DNA of 64,000 nt from Phytoactinopolyspora halotolerans (GTDB lineage Bacteria; Actinomycetota; Actinomycetes; Jiangellales; Jiangellaceae), in NCBI RefSeq assembly GCF_010550675.1, contig NZ_JAAGOA010000021.1:1-64000 (forward strand), in the 5' to 3' direction. Numbering within the stretch: the first letter of the stretch is position 1; each line of letters starts with the position of its first letter. This document shows positions 54,563 to 63,614 of the stretch, piece by piece. The notes beneath the pieces are model-generated. The model searched no databases. It saw nothing but the letters and a program-made list of their open reading frames with translations, and had not been told where the DNA came from. The translations under genes and the position numbers were made by a program.

Positions 54563-55425
54563 CGCAGTACCCGTTCTTCGCGGGGGAGCCGTCCCACGCG
54601 CATCATCAGCCGGTACGCCGCTACGCACAGGCCGCCGCCACCGGCCAGCACCAGCCAGCCCGCGGGCGCGTTGAACGCCTCCACCGACACCGATCGCATG
54701 GACAGCAGGGCCAGCAGGATCCACGGCGCGGCCACGGCCAGCCGAGCCGCGTTGACCACCCAGGATTGGCGGGCCTCCAGCTCGGATCGGGTCCGTGCGT
54801 CCTCCCGCAGGAACGCGGAGAGCGTGCGCAGCAGGCGGCCGAGATCGGAGCCGCCGACGTCGCGGGCGATCCGCAGCGACTCGACGATCCGGTCTCCGGT
54901 CGGGTCGGCGAGCCGTCGTTTCAGGGCGTCCAGGCAGTCCGCGAATCGGCCGGTGGCGCGGTAGTCCTCGCCGAACCGCTGGAACGTCAGCCGCAGCGGT
55001 TCCGGGCCACGGGTGCCCAGCTGGGTCAGCGCCTCCGGCAGGGACAGTCCGGCGCGTACCGCGGAGGCCAGGTTGTCCACCGCATCCGGCCAGAGGTCAC
55101 GCAGCTCGCGCTGCCGCGCTCGGGCCCGCAACCGGACCAGCGCCACGGGTGCGTACGCACCGAAGACGGCGAACGCGAGGGCGACCGGCACGGTGCGGGA
55201 GACGGTCAGGAACGTCAGCCCGGTCACCAGGCCGAGACCGGCTCCTGACAGGAGCACCTGACGGCCGGAGACGGCCTCCAGGCCTGCCTCGGCGATCAGC
55301 TCGTCCAGCCGGGCGAGCACGCCACCCGACGGGTTCCGGCTCGCGGTGGAGGTCCCCGATCCGGTCCAGCCCTGCCACACCATCACCACGCCCACACCGA
55401 AGGTGAGCCCGAGTAGCGCACCCAT
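54559..55425 (-). CDS. tadB: Tad secretion membrane protein TadB
   Basis: 288 residues from ATG 55425, whose A overlaps the last base region of the TadA stop (TGATG). F-domain motif WPDAVDNLASAVRAGLSLPE (~107-126), with hydrophobic segments at ~3-17, ~55-90 and ~225-270. It partners TadC. The upstream frame to 55776 is out-of-gene extension over tadA. Confidence 0.88.
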   Translation of the reverse strand: MGALLGLTFGVGVVMVWQGWTGSGTSTASRNPSGGVLARLDELIAEAGLEAVSGRQVLLSGAGLGLVTGLTFLTVSRTVPVALAFAVFGAYAPVALVRLRARARQRELRDLWPDAVDNLASAVRAGLSLPEALTQLGTRGPEPLRLTFQRFGEDYRATGRFADCLDALKRRLADPTGDRIVESLRIARDVGGSDLGRLLRTLSAFLREDARTRSELEARQSWVVNAARLAVAAPWILLALLSMRSVSVEAFNAPAGWLVLAGGGGLCVAAYRLMMRVGRLPREERVLR

Positions 55426-56663
55426 CAGCCGGTCGTCCTTCCGGGCCGAGCATCCAGCAGGTCGGTCAGGTCGAAGCCGGCCCTGGCGAAACGGTCGGCG
55501 TGCGGCGGGTATCCGTCGGCGCGCACCAGCTCGTCGGCCCGTCGTACGAAGACTGGCTCCAACCCGATCGTCTCGTTCTCCACCCGCCCGGGGACGGCGA
55601 CGATCTCCCGTACGCGGCGCCGGCCGTCGCGGTCGAGTTCCACATGGACCACCAGGTCGACGCATCCGGCGACGGTCGGCACGATGAACTCGCTGCCGAT
55701 GTTCTTGCCGGCCAGCAGGGGGAGCAGGGACAGCTTCACCACCGCCTCGCGGGCGCTGTTCGCGTGCAGGGTGCACGCGCCGGGTTTGCCGCTGTTCAGC
55801 GCCATCAGCAGATCGAACGACTCCTCCTGCCGGACCTCGCCGACGACGAGCCGGTCCGGGCGCATCCGCAGCGCCTCCTTGACCAGCATCCGTAGGCTGA
55901 TCTCGCCGGTGCCCTCCAGGCTCGACTGCCGGGTCTGCATGCTGACGACGTCGGGCAACGGTATCCGCAGCTCCAGGACCTCTTCGCAGGTGATGACCCG
56001 TTCCTGCGCCGGTATGGCGCCGAGCAGGCAGTTGAGCACGGTCGTCTTTCCGGCCTGGGTGCCACCGGAGACGAGCACGTTCAGCCCGGCGGCGACCGCC
56101 GCGTCCAGGAAGCGGGCGGCCTGCGTGCTCAGCGTGCCCAGCTTCACCAGGTCATCCAGGCTGCTGGCGGGTAGCACGTGCTTGCGGATGTTCACGCACC
56201 AGTGCCGTGTGACCTCCGGGATGACCACGTGCAGGCGGCTGCCGTCCGGAAGCATGGCGTCCACGAACGGGCTGGAGAAGTCGACTCGCCTTCCGCTGCT
56301 CTTGAGCATGCGCTCGACGAGGTTGCGGACCTCGTCGGCGGTGAGGATGACCGTGGTCAGCTCACTGCGTCCGCGGCGCGCGACGAATACCCGCCCGGGC
56401 TCGTTGATCCAGATCTCTTCCACGTCGGGGTCGTCGAGGTACGGCTGGAGCGGCCCGTAGCCGGCGACGATGTCGACGACGGCCCGGGTCACCTTCTCGG
56501 CGTCGTCGATCGGCGGCAACGGGCGTGACAGGCTGCGCTCCAGGTACGCGCCGACCACGTCGTCGGCGATGCGGCGGACCGCGGTGCGTTCCGCCACCGG
56601 GTCGATACCGGTGCGGCGCACGAGGTCGCGCACATCGCTGACGATGATCTCGACAGCATCCAT
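55425..56663 (-). CDS. tadA: Tad pilus assembly ATPase TadA/CpaF
   Basis: 412 residues from ATG 56663 (the frame is open to 56831). Type II/IV secretion ATPase: N-terminal helical domain with DPDVEEIWINEPGRVFVARR (~78-97), Walker A GGTQAGKT (200-207), Walker B RLVVGEVR (271-278), TLHANSA His box (~297). It powers pilin assembly in the cytoplasm. First gene of the operon tadA-tadB-tadC-flp-tadE-tadE-tadG. CpaB, TadZ and the prepilin peptidase are missing from this block. Confidence 0.92.
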   Translation of the reverse strand: MDAVEIIVSDVRDLVRRTGIDPVAERTAVRRIADDVVGAYLERSLSRPLPPIDDAEKVTRAVVDIVAGYGPLQPYLDDPDVEEIWINEPGRVFVARRGRSELTTVILTADEVRNLVERMLKSSGRRVDFSSPFVDAMLPDGSRLHVVIPEVTRHWCVNIRKHVLPASSLDDLVKLGTLSTQAARFLDAAVAAGLNVLVSGGTQAGKTTVLNCLLGAIPAQERVITCEEVLELRIPLPDVVSMQTRQSSLEGTGEISLRMLVKEALRMRPDRLVVGEVRQEESFDLLMALNSGKPGACTLHANSAREAVVKLSLLPLLAGKNIGSEFIVPTVAGCVDLVVHVELDRDGRRRVREIVAVPGRVENETIGLEPVFVRRADELVRADGYPPHADRFARAGFDLTDLLDARPGRTTG

Positions 56664-56872
56664 GACTGGCCCTACCCACACATGTGCCGAAGATTTGATG
56701 ACAGGCTGCGGCGTCCGGTCCCCGTGCCGACCGCTCGTCAGACCGAAGATCATGCCGTCAAATGGCCACGTGATCAACCCCTGATGGTCGATTTCAAGAA
56801 GGACTAGACCATTCCTGTGTCGTGTTGTCACGATTCGTGTTATATGGCTTGGGGCGAGGTGCGTCGCGAAAA

Positions 56873-56916
56873 CGTCGGAAGGTTCGTGCTGCTATGACGA
56901 TAAGAACCTTCCGACG
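56873..56916. promoter_or_regulatory. hairpin between the Tad operon and prfB
   Basis: A 13-bp perfect stem (CGTCGGAAGGTTC at 56873-56885, complement 56904-56916) with an 18-nt loop, in the divergent intergenic space, 112 nt before the prfB start. It could be a leader structure or a transcription barrier. Confidence 0.5.
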
Positions 56917-57027
56917 CTGTATGTCGGCACCCGCCGGGCCGCGTACATCGCCGTGGCCGGCCGCACGCACGGCGGTTCCGGGTTGATCGTTACGGTGCCG
57001 CCTGCGGAGCGCGTACCCTTGGGAGAC

Positions 57028-58143
57028 GTGGCAGAACGTGACATCGACGCAGAGATCGCCGAACTTTCCCAGACTCTGGACGGCGTGGAGCAGGTGCTCG
57101 AGCCGGAGAAGCTCCGGGAGCAGGTGGCTGAGTTGGAAGACCAGGCTTCTGCTCCGGACCTCTGGGACGACGTGGAGCGGGCGCAGAAGGTGACGAGTCG
57201 GCTGTCGTACGCCCAGGCCGAGCTGCGCAAGGTGGACGAGCTGCGTCGGCGGGTCGATGACCTGCCCGTGATGCTGGAACTCGGCCGGGATGAAGGCGAC
57301 GCGGACGCCATGGCCGAGGTCAACCAGGAGATCGATGAGCTGCGCGAGCTGATCTCGGACCTGGAGATCCGGACGTTGCTGTCGGGCGAGTACGACGAGC
57401 GCGAGGCCGTCGTCACGATCCGTTCCGGCGCCGGTGGCGTCGACGCGGCCGACTTCGCCGAGATGCTCCTGCGGATGTACATGCGCTGGGCCGAGCGGAA
57501 CGGCTATCGAGCAGAAGTGCTGGACACTTCTTACGCCGAGGAGGCCGGCCTGAAGTCGGCGACCTTCGAGATCAAGGAGCCGTTCGCGTACGGGAAGCTG
57601 TCGGTCGAGGCGGGCACGCACCGGCTGGTGCGAATCTCACCGTTCGACAACCAGGGCCGGCGGCAGACCTCGTTCGCCGCGGTCGAGGTGGTTCCGCTGA
57701 TCGAGCAGACCGACCACATCGATGTGCCGGACACGGACATCCGGGTCGATGTCTTCCGCTCCTCCGGACCGGGCGGGCAGAGCGTCAACACCACCGACTC
57801 CGCGGTGCGCATCACGCACCTTCCCACCGGGATCGTGGTCTCCATGCAGAACGAGAAGTCGCAGATCCAGAACCGGGCCGCGGCGATGCGTGTGCTGCAG
57901 TCCCGGCTGCTGATCCTGCAGCGCCAGGAAGAGGAGGCGCAGAAGAAGGAGCTGGCCGGTGACGTGAAGGCGTCATGGGGCGACCAGATGCGCTCGTATG
58001 TCCTGCACCCGTACCAGATGGTGAAGGATCTGCGGACCGAGATGGAGGTCGGCAACCCGCAGGCCGTGCTGGACGGAGAGATCGACCGCTTCATTGAGGC
58101 GGGTATCCGGTGGCGGAAGCAGCAGGAGACGGCGTCGGCGTAG
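57028..58143 (+). CDS. prfB: peptide chain release factor 2
   Basis: 371 residues from GTG 57028 with GGGAG seven bases upstream; the frame is open to 56953. Recognises UGA and UAA stop codons through SPF in [12 protein letters not shown], and triggers peptide release by GGQ in [18 protein letters not shown]. The frame is continuous, without the programmed +1 frameshift seen in E. coli prfB. Starts the prfB-ftsE-ftsX-peptidase-smpB order typical of actinomycetes. Confidence 0.97.
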   Translation: MAERDIDAEIAELSQTLDGVEQVLEPEKLREQVAELEDQASAPDLWDDVERAQKVTSRLSYAQAELRKVDELRRRVDDLPVMLELGRDEGDADAMAEVNQEIDELRELISDLEIRTLLSGEYDEREAVVTIRSGAGGVDAADFAEMLLRMYMRWAERNGYRAEVLDTSYAEEAGLKSATFEIKEPFAYGKLSVEAGTHRLVRISPFDNQGRRQTSFAAVEVVPLIEQTDHIDVPDTDIRVDVFRSSGPGGQSVNTTDSAVRITHLPTGIVVSMQNEKSQIQNRAAAMRVLQSRLLILQRQEEEAQKKELAGDVKASWGDQMRSYVLHPYQMVKDLRTEMEVGNPQAVLDGEIDRFIEAGIRWRKQQETASA

Positions 58144-58359
58144 CTGTTTCGCCATATCTGAGCGCTCGGGCGACAGCAGGCTCGGCACATACGGGCGCAG
58201 CTCAGAAAATGTTCGCACCGTAGATATTTGGGACAACCCGGGTCTAGCCGGGCGGTTCGCCATTGTGTAGTCTTCCGCGTGGTCGTGTGGACATGCGGCC
58301 CAGGCCTTCGGGGGGCCTGTAGAGACGCTGCAGTACATGAGAGGCCAGGTTGCTTTCGC

Positions 58360-59217
58360 ATGCCTAGAACTGTGGAATCAGTGCGCCCTGCAAAGGGTCG
58401 CGCCATCGCTTCGGCCGGTATCGCCGGCCTACTTGCCGGAGGTGCGTTGATCGCCGCCGGCGCCGTCGCGTCGGCTTCGCCGGTGCCGCTGGAGGACGAG
58501 AATCCCAAGGACTTCGAGGGAAACGCGACGACGTGTGAGGACGCCGGGCTCGAGGGCGAGCTGCTGATCGAAGCTCAGAACGAGAGCGCCGAGAACGCCG
58601 ACATCAAGGGGACCATCTCCGGTGACGAGGGTCAGTACCTCAACATCGAGGTGCTCAGCGACGTCACCGTAACCGGCACGGTGGTCAAGGGCGGGAACGC
58701 CTACCGCGTCTACTACGGCGATCCGGTGCCGGACATGACGGCGCCGCCGCTGGACAAGGATTCTGCGGATGGCGACGTGGCGCCGTTGACCGACGAAGAG
58801 AAGTACCCGCAGATCAGCCACTGGTACGTCTGTGGCGAGGAGAAGGAGCCGACTCCGACTCCGACGCCGACCGAGGAGCCGACTCCGACTCCGACGCCGA
58901 CTGAGGAGCCGACGAAGACTCCGGAGCCCACGCCGGAGCCGACCGAGACTCCGGAGCCGACCGAGACTCCGGAGCCGACCGAAGAGCCGACTGAGACTCC
59001 TGAGCCCACGGACGAGCCCGAGCCGACTCAGGAGCCCTCTGAGGAGCCGACCGAGCCGGAGCAGCCGGACGACGACGGTGACGACGATGACGGTGACGGC
59101 CTGCCGGACACCGGCTCGGGTGCCGCATCCTGGCTGATCGTCGGCGGTTCCGTCCTGGTGCTCGGTGGAGCGGCTGCGCTGGCGGCCACCCGTCGTCGCG
59201 AGCCCTCGTCGCTCTGA
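58360..59217 (+). CDS. LPDTG wall-anchored protein with Thr/Pro/Glu stalk
   Basis: 285 residues from ATG 58360. Signal peptide ~1-42 (AGAVASASP). Small N-terminal domain with one Cys pair (TCEDAG and WYVCGEE, residues ~57-163). Then a ~75-residue stalk of TEEPTPTPTP and TPEPTE repeats, an acidic spacer, LPDTG, membrane helix and RRREPSSL. The stalk likely spans the wall so that the small domain is displayed. It is inserted between prfB and ftsE, which are often adjacent. The domain is not recognised. Confidence 0.8.
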   Translation: MPRTVESVRPAKGRAIASAGIAGLLAGGALIAAGAVASASPVPLEDENPKDFEGNATTCEDAGLEGELLIEAQNESAENADIKGTISGDEGQYLNIEVLSDVTVTGTVVKGGNAYRVYYGDPVPDMTAPPLDKDSADGDVAPLTDEEKYPQISHWYVCGEEKEPTPTPTPTEEPTPTPTPTEEPTKTPEPTPEPTETPEPTETPEPTEEPTETPEPTDEPEPTQEPSEEPTEPEQPDDDGDDDDGDGLPDTGSGAASWLIVGGSVLVLGGAAALAATRRREPSSL

Positions 59218-59232
59218 TACGCATTCAGACCA

Positions 59233-59265
59233 CCGACCGCGGTTGCCCCGAACTGCCGCGGTCGG
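59233..59265 (+). terminator. hairpin after the LPDTG protein gene
   Basis: CCGACCGCGG at 59233-59242 pairs perfectly with 59256-59265; loop 13 nt; 15 nt after the stop codon. Confidence 0.65.
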
Positions 59266-59333
59266 TCTACCGCCACGGTCCTGCGCCGACCGCGTGGTAG
59301 CCGTGTCTGACGACCATGCGATCGCGATGACCT

Positions 59334-59376
59334 GACGTGTCGGGCGTCTCTCCAGGTGAGAGGCGCCCGACACGTC
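59334..59376 (+). terminator. second strong hairpin before ftsE
   Basis: GACGTGTCGGGCG (59334-59346) pairs with 59364-59376; the stem continues inward with a small bulge. It is followed by GTAT. With 59233-59265 it isolates ftsE from upstream transcription. Confidence 0.7.
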
Positions 59377-59486
59377 GTATATGTGCCACGGTGCCGTTCT
59401 CAGCCGGAAGACGTACACTCGGGTGCGGCGCCTTGGGGACAGCGGGTTCTTGAGGTGGAAAGCATCGAACACGTCGGCGAGGCACC

Positions 59487-60176
59487 GTGATCCGATTCGA
59501 CAACGTCACAAAGCTCTATCCCACGCAGTCAGGCCCTGCATTGGAGAACCTGACCATGGAGGTCGAGCGGGGGGAGTTCGTCTTCCTCGTCGGACCTTCT
59601 GGTTCGGGCAAGTCGACCTTTCTGCGGCTGGTCCTGAAAGAGGAGAAGCCGTCCGAAGGGCGGATCCGGGTCGCTGGTAAGGACCTGCACCGGTTGTCCA
59701 ACTGGAAGGTGCCGCATCTGCGCCGGCGCATCGGAACCGTGTTCCAGGACTTCCGGCTGCTGCCGAACAAGACCGTGTTCGAGAACGTGGCGTTCGCGCT
59801 TCAGGTGATCGGGAAGTCGCGTCGCCAGATCGCCCGCGACGTGCCGGCCGTCCTGGACCTCGTCGGACTGGACGGGAAACAGGACCGGATGCCGGATCAG
59901 CTCTCCGGCGGTGAGCAGCAGCGCGTCGCCGTCGCCCGGGCGTTCGTCAACCGGCCGCTGATTCTGCTGGCAGACGAGCCGACCGGGAACCTGGACCCGG
60001 CGACGAGCGTTGGCATCATGAAGCTGCTCGACCGCATCAACCGCACGGGTACGACGGTCGTCATGGCCACGCACGACCAGTCGATCGTCGACCAGATGCG
60101 CAAGCGCGTGATCCAGCTTGAGCACGGACGCCTGGTCCGTGACCAGTCGCGCGGCGTCTACGGGTACACCCGTTAG
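59487..60176 (+). CDS. ftsE: cell division ATP-binding protein FtsE
   Basis: 229 residues, ABC ATPase: Walker [10 protein letters not shown] (~36-44), signature LSGGEQQR (~137), Walker [10 protein letters not shown] (~158-166) and the H-loop ATHDQ. Works with FtsX at the divisome to activate peptidoglycan hydrolysis. GTG start. The C-terminal tail is short. Probably co-transcribed with ftsX after a 111-bp gap. Confidence 0.97.
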   Translation: MIRFDNVTKLYPTQSGPALENLTMEVERGEFVFLVGPSGSGKSTFLRLVLKEEKPSEGRIRVAGKDLHRLSNWKVPHLRRRIGTVFQDFRLLPNKTVFENVAFALQVIGKSRRQIARDVPAVLDLVGLDGKQDRMPDQLSGGEQQRVAVARAFVNRPLILLADEPTGNLDPATSVGIMKLLDRINRTGTTVVMATHDQSIVDQMRKRVIQLEHGRLVRDQSRGVYGYTR

Positions 60177-60287
60177 CGGCATGGTTGTGCACGCCGGTCC
60201 GGTGCGGACAAGCCCGTACGGCTGCCGTCCCGACGCCGGCCTGCGCCATGACCTGGTCCTGCCCACCCCCCACCCTTAGAGAGAGCA

Positions 60288-61190
60288 ATGCGCGTCCAGT
60301 ACGTCTTGTCTGAGATCGTCACCGGCCTCCGGCGGAACCTGACGATGACGATGGCGGTCATCATCACCGTCTCGATCTCGATCGCCCTGTTCGGCACCGG
60401 GCTGCTGATCCGAGCCCAGTCCGAGACCATGAAGGGCTACTGGTACGACAAGGTCGAGATCTCGGTGTTCATGTGCAACGCCTACACCACGGAAGGCAAC
60501 TGCGGCGAGGGCGAGGTCACGGACAGCCAGCGGGAGAACATCCTCAACGAGCTGGAGAACCATCCTGAGGTGGAGGAGGTCTTCCACGAGACCCAGGAGG
60601 AGGCGTACCAGCGCTTCGCCGAGGATATGGACGATCCCGTCGTCGACGTCATCACCCCGGATCAGCTGCAGGAATCGTTCCGGGTGGCGCTGGTCAACCC
60701 GGACGAGTACGAGGGTGTGGTGTCCGCGGTGGCCGGGCTCCCCGGGGTGCAGAACGTCAACGATCAGCGTGAGGTCCTGGGCCCGCTGTTCCGGGTGCTG
60801 GACTGGTTCCGGAATGGTGCCGTGGTCGTCGCGGGGATTCAGGTGGTCGCCGCGACCTTGTTGATCGCGAACACGATCCGGTTGGCCGCGTTCAACCGGC
60901 GTCGGGAAACGGGCATCATGCGGCTTGTGGGCGCGTCGAACTTCTATATCCAGTTGCCGTTCATTCTGGAAGCGGCGATCGCGGGTCTGGTCGGGTCGGT
61001 CCTCGGTGCCGCGGCGGTGTTCTCCGTGCAAGAGGTGGCGGTCAGCCGTCTCCTGGCGCCGAACTTCACCTTCACGTCGTGGGTCGAACGCAGCGACGTA
61101 TGGGCTATAGTCCCGTGGCTGTTGATTACCGGTGTGTTCATCTCGGCGCTCGCATCCTTCGTCACCCTGCGCCGCTATCTCCGCGTCTGA
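60288..61190 (+). CDS. ftsX: cell division protein FtsX
   Basis: 300 residues. Helix 1 at ~18-42, then an extracellular domain of ~125 residues (with a CNAYTTEGNC disulfide candidate), three C-terminal membrane helices and the RRRETGIMRLVGASNFYIQL loop between helices that contacts FtsE. It transmits ATP-driven movement to a periplasm-side hydrolase, probably the M23 protein encoded next. ATG start with GAGAGAG just upstream. Confidence 0.95.
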   Translation: MRVQYVLSEIVTGLRRNLTMTMAVIITVSISIALFGTGLLIRAQSETMKGYWYDKVEISVFMCNAYTTEGNCGEGEVTDSQRENILNELENHPEVEEVFHETQEEAYQRFAEDMDDPVVDVITPDQLQESFRVALVNPDEYEGVVSAVAGLPGVQNVNDQREVLGPLFRVLDWFRNGAVVVAGIQVVAATLLIANTIRLAAFNRRRETGIMRLVGASNFYIQLPFILEAAIAGLVGSVLGAAAVFSVQEVAVSRLLAPNFTFTSWVERSDVWAIVPWLLITGVFISALASFVTLRRYLRV

Positions 61191-61212
61191 CCGACCCACT
61201 CTCTCACGCACG

Positions 61213-61308
61213 CCCTAAATGATCATGTGAAGTAGGTTTCTTCGTGCACCCCCATGTCTGCAGGCATGGTACGGCGCGAGAAAACCTACTTCACATGATC
61301 ATTTAGGG
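61213..61308. repeat. perfect 27-bp inverted repeat, long cruciform
   Basis: Left arm 61213-61239 (begins CCCTAAATGATCATGTGAAG) and right arm 61282-61308 match with no mismatch. Pairing continues inward with a few mismatches to an inner palindrome CCATG...CATGG. It is AT-rich compared with its surroundings. It lies 22 nt after ftsX and 225 nt before the peptidase gene. Confidence 0.85.
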
Positions 61309-61532
61309 GCCGCTCAATGGGTGGGTGGGTGGTTGCGTGTTTGTGGAGAATGCCCCATTGTGTCCTCATGTGTCAGTCGGGGGGATGCATAACTTGTGGG
61401 CGCTTGTGCGTGCAGATCGGTGCAATGTACGTCTCTTACATCATCATGAGACGGTGTCCTTTTGAGCCCCTCTCTTCCGCACGGCTGTGATTGGTGTTAC
61501 GGTCGTGAATGATTGGTGCGGAGGAGTCAAGT

Positions 61533-63026
61533 GTGAGCGATGTGACTAACGGGGCCTCGTGGTACCGAAGAGCAGCTGCCGCATTGGCGGCCCTCGCCGT
61601 GACGGTGACGGTTCTGAGTCCGGCCTGGGCCAGTGATCTTGAGGACAAGATCCAGGACAACGAGGAACAGCTGGACGAGAACGAACGCGAACTCGCCGAG
61701 GTGGAGGAGGAGCTCGCGCACTCCACCAAGGAACTGAATGACGCGACCCAAGCGTACGAGGAAGCCGTCGCTCAGCTTCCGGCGGCGGAGCAGGAGCTGG
61801 CTGCCGCCGAATCCGCGCTTGACACTGCCAATCAGCAGCTCGAGGTCGCTCAGGACGAGCTGGCCACTGCACGCGCAGAAGATGAGAAGGCGGCGCAGAA
61901 GCTCGCCGAGGCCGAGCAGGAGGTCGAGGACCAGCACGCTCGCATCGACGAGGTGAACGGCAAGATCGACAGCCAGCGTGCGGAGATCAGCCAGATGGCG
62001 TCCCGGGCGTACCAGCGTGGTACCGGGATGGAACTCGCCACACTCTCCGCGGCGCTGCAGGCGAGCGACCCGCACGAGCTGATCAGCAACATGGAGGCTA
62101 CTCGCTCGGTGATGGGCTCCGAGACGAGCATTCTCACCCTCCTCCAGGACAACCGCGCCGAGCTGGCGAACGAACGGGTCGTTCTGGAAGAGCTGGAAGC
62201 CGAGGCGCAGGTCTTGCGGGAGCAGGCGGCCGAGCGGCTAGAGGAGACCGAACGCCTCGAGGCCCAGGCGCGAGATGCCCAGCAAGCGGCCAAGGACGCG
62301 GCGGACAGCGCGGCTGCTGCCAAGGCCGACGTCGAGGCTCTGGTTGCCGCACGAGACGACGCGGTGGCGGCCGCCGAGGCAGCGACGGAAGAGAACGCCC
62401 GGCAGTACGAGCGGCTGGAGGGCGAGCGCGAGAGCATCCAGGCGGATATCGACCGTCTCGAGCGTGAACGCGAGGAACGACGCGAGCGCGAACGGGAGCG
62501 TGAGCGGGAACGGGAACGGGAGCGGCAGCGCGAGGACAACGACAACGACCCACCGTCCGACGACGGGGGAGGCGACGACGGCGGCGGTGGCGACTCTGAT
62601 CGCGACGATGACTCGGGTGGTGGCGACGACGACGGTGGCTCCTCGTCCGGCCTGCGCTACCCGGTGGCGAGCCCGTACGTGACCTCGCCATACGGTATGC
62701 GGACGCACCCAGTGACGGGCGTGTACAAGCTGCACGACGGCACGGATTTCCGTGCGGCCTGCGGTACACCCATCCGCGCGGCGGCCTCCGGTACGGTCGA
62801 GTGGGCTTACTACCGCGGCGGTTACGGCAACCAGGTCGCGGTCGACCACGGTGGCATGATCACCACGTACAGCCACCTCTCGTCGTTCGCCGTGGGCAGC
62901 GGGTCCAGCGTCTCGCAGGGGGAGATCATCGGTTATGCGGGTACCACCGGATACTCGACCGGGTGCCACCTGCACTTCATGCTCTACGTGAACGGTGCCT
63001 TGCAGGATCCGATGAGCTATCTGTAG
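61533..63026 (+). CDS. secreted coiled-coil M23 peptidoglycan endopeptidase (EnvC-like)
   Basis: 497 residues from GTG 61533, with GGAGGA at 61520-61525; an ATG at 61509 in the same frame is less likely. Signal peptide ~1-34 (ends PAWAS). A long coiled coil runs ~35-235 and ~250-330 (EEQLDENERELAEVEEEL, RERERERERERE). Gly/Asp spacer, then an M23 domain with HDGTD (His401, Asp405), YSHL (His448) and HLHF (His479, His481), so all zinc and catalytic residues are present. It cuts cross-links in peptidoglycan. The coiled coil is the likely contact to FtsX, as known for EnvC, but unlike EnvC this protein should itself be an active enzyme. Confidence 0.9.
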   Translation: MSDVTNGASWYRRAAAALAALAVTVTVLSPAWASDLEDKIQDNEEQLDENERELAEVEEELAHSTKELNDATQAYEEAVAQLPAAEQELAAAESALDTANQQLEVAQDELATARAEDEKAAQKLAEAEQEVEDQHARIDEVNGKIDSQRAEISQMASRAYQRGTGMELATLSAALQASDPHELISNMEATRSVMGSETSILTLLQDNRAELANERVVLEELEAEAQVLREQAAERLEETERLEAQARDAQQAAKDAADSAAAAKADVEALVAARDDAVAAAEAATEENARQYERLEGERESIQADIDRLEREREERRERERERERERERERQREDNDNDPPSDDGGGDDGGGGDSDRDDDSGGGDDDGGSSSGLRYPVASPYVTSPYGMRTHPVTGVYKLHDGTDFRAACGTPIRAAASGTVEWAYYRGGYGNQVAVDHGGMITTYSHLSSFAVGSGSSVSQGEIIGYAGTTGYSTGCHLHFMLYVNGALQDPMSYL

Positions 63027-63087
63027 CCGTGTTCGCCCCGGCCGAAATGGTTCGTGCTCGGCCTGCGTCGGATGAGATCCTGTAGAC

Positions 63088-63558
63088 ATGGCACGTGAAC
63101 GAGGGCGCACCCTGGTGGCGCAGAACCGCAAAGCGCGGCATGACTACCACATCGACGCAACCTACGAGGCCGGTCTGGTGCTGACCGGCACGGAGGTGAA
63201 ATCGTTGCGTGCCGGCAAGGCCAACCTCGGTGACGGCTACGCCGAGGTCCGAGACGGCGAGGTCTGGCTGCGCAACGTGCACATCCCGGAGTACGACCAG
63301 GGGACGTGGACCAACCATGAGCCGCGGCGCTCCCGCAAGCTGCTGCTGAACAAGGACGAGATCAGCCGCCTGATCGGGAAGACCCGTGAGCGCGGATTCA
63401 CGCTGGTGCCGTTGTCGCTGTACTTCAAGGACGGCTACGCCAAAGTGGAGATCGCCCTCGCCCGAGGCAAGAAGCAGCATGACAAGCGGCACGCACTGGC
63501 GGAGAAGGAAGCCAAGCGAGAGGCTGACCGGGCTATCGCCCGCGCCAGGAGACGGTGA
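63088..63558 (+). CDS. smpB: SsrA-binding protein SmpB
   Basis: 156 residues. Beta-barrel core with [36 protein letters not shown] and LLLNKDEI. The basic C-terminal tail ([14 protein letters not shown]) enters the ribosome mRNA channel. It binds tmRNA to rescue stalled ribosomes. 61 bp after the M23 gene. No tmRNA gene is seen in the remaining sequence. Confidence 0.96.
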   Translation: MARERGRTLVAQNRKARHDYHIDATYEAGLVLTGTEVKSLRAGKANLGDGYAEVRDGEVWLRNVHIPEYDQGTWTNHEPRRSRKLLLNKDEISRLIGKTRERGFTLVPLSLYFKDGYAKVEIALARGKKQHDKRHALAEKEAKREADRAIARARRR

Positions 63559-63614
63559 CGACGGCTGCGCACAGACCGCTTGTCCGTCGGTCTCCGAGCG
63601 TGCACAGTAGTGCT

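Noticed and set aside
57028-57110. Programmed +1 frameshift in prfB
   Set aside because: The frame is continuous from GTG 57028; there is no in-frame TGA near codon 26.
61213-61308. Simple intrinsic terminator for ftsEX
   Set aside because: The arms are perfect over 27 nt, AT-rich and without a U tract, unlike the GC stems used as terminators elsewhere in the window; kept as an inverted repeat of unknown role.
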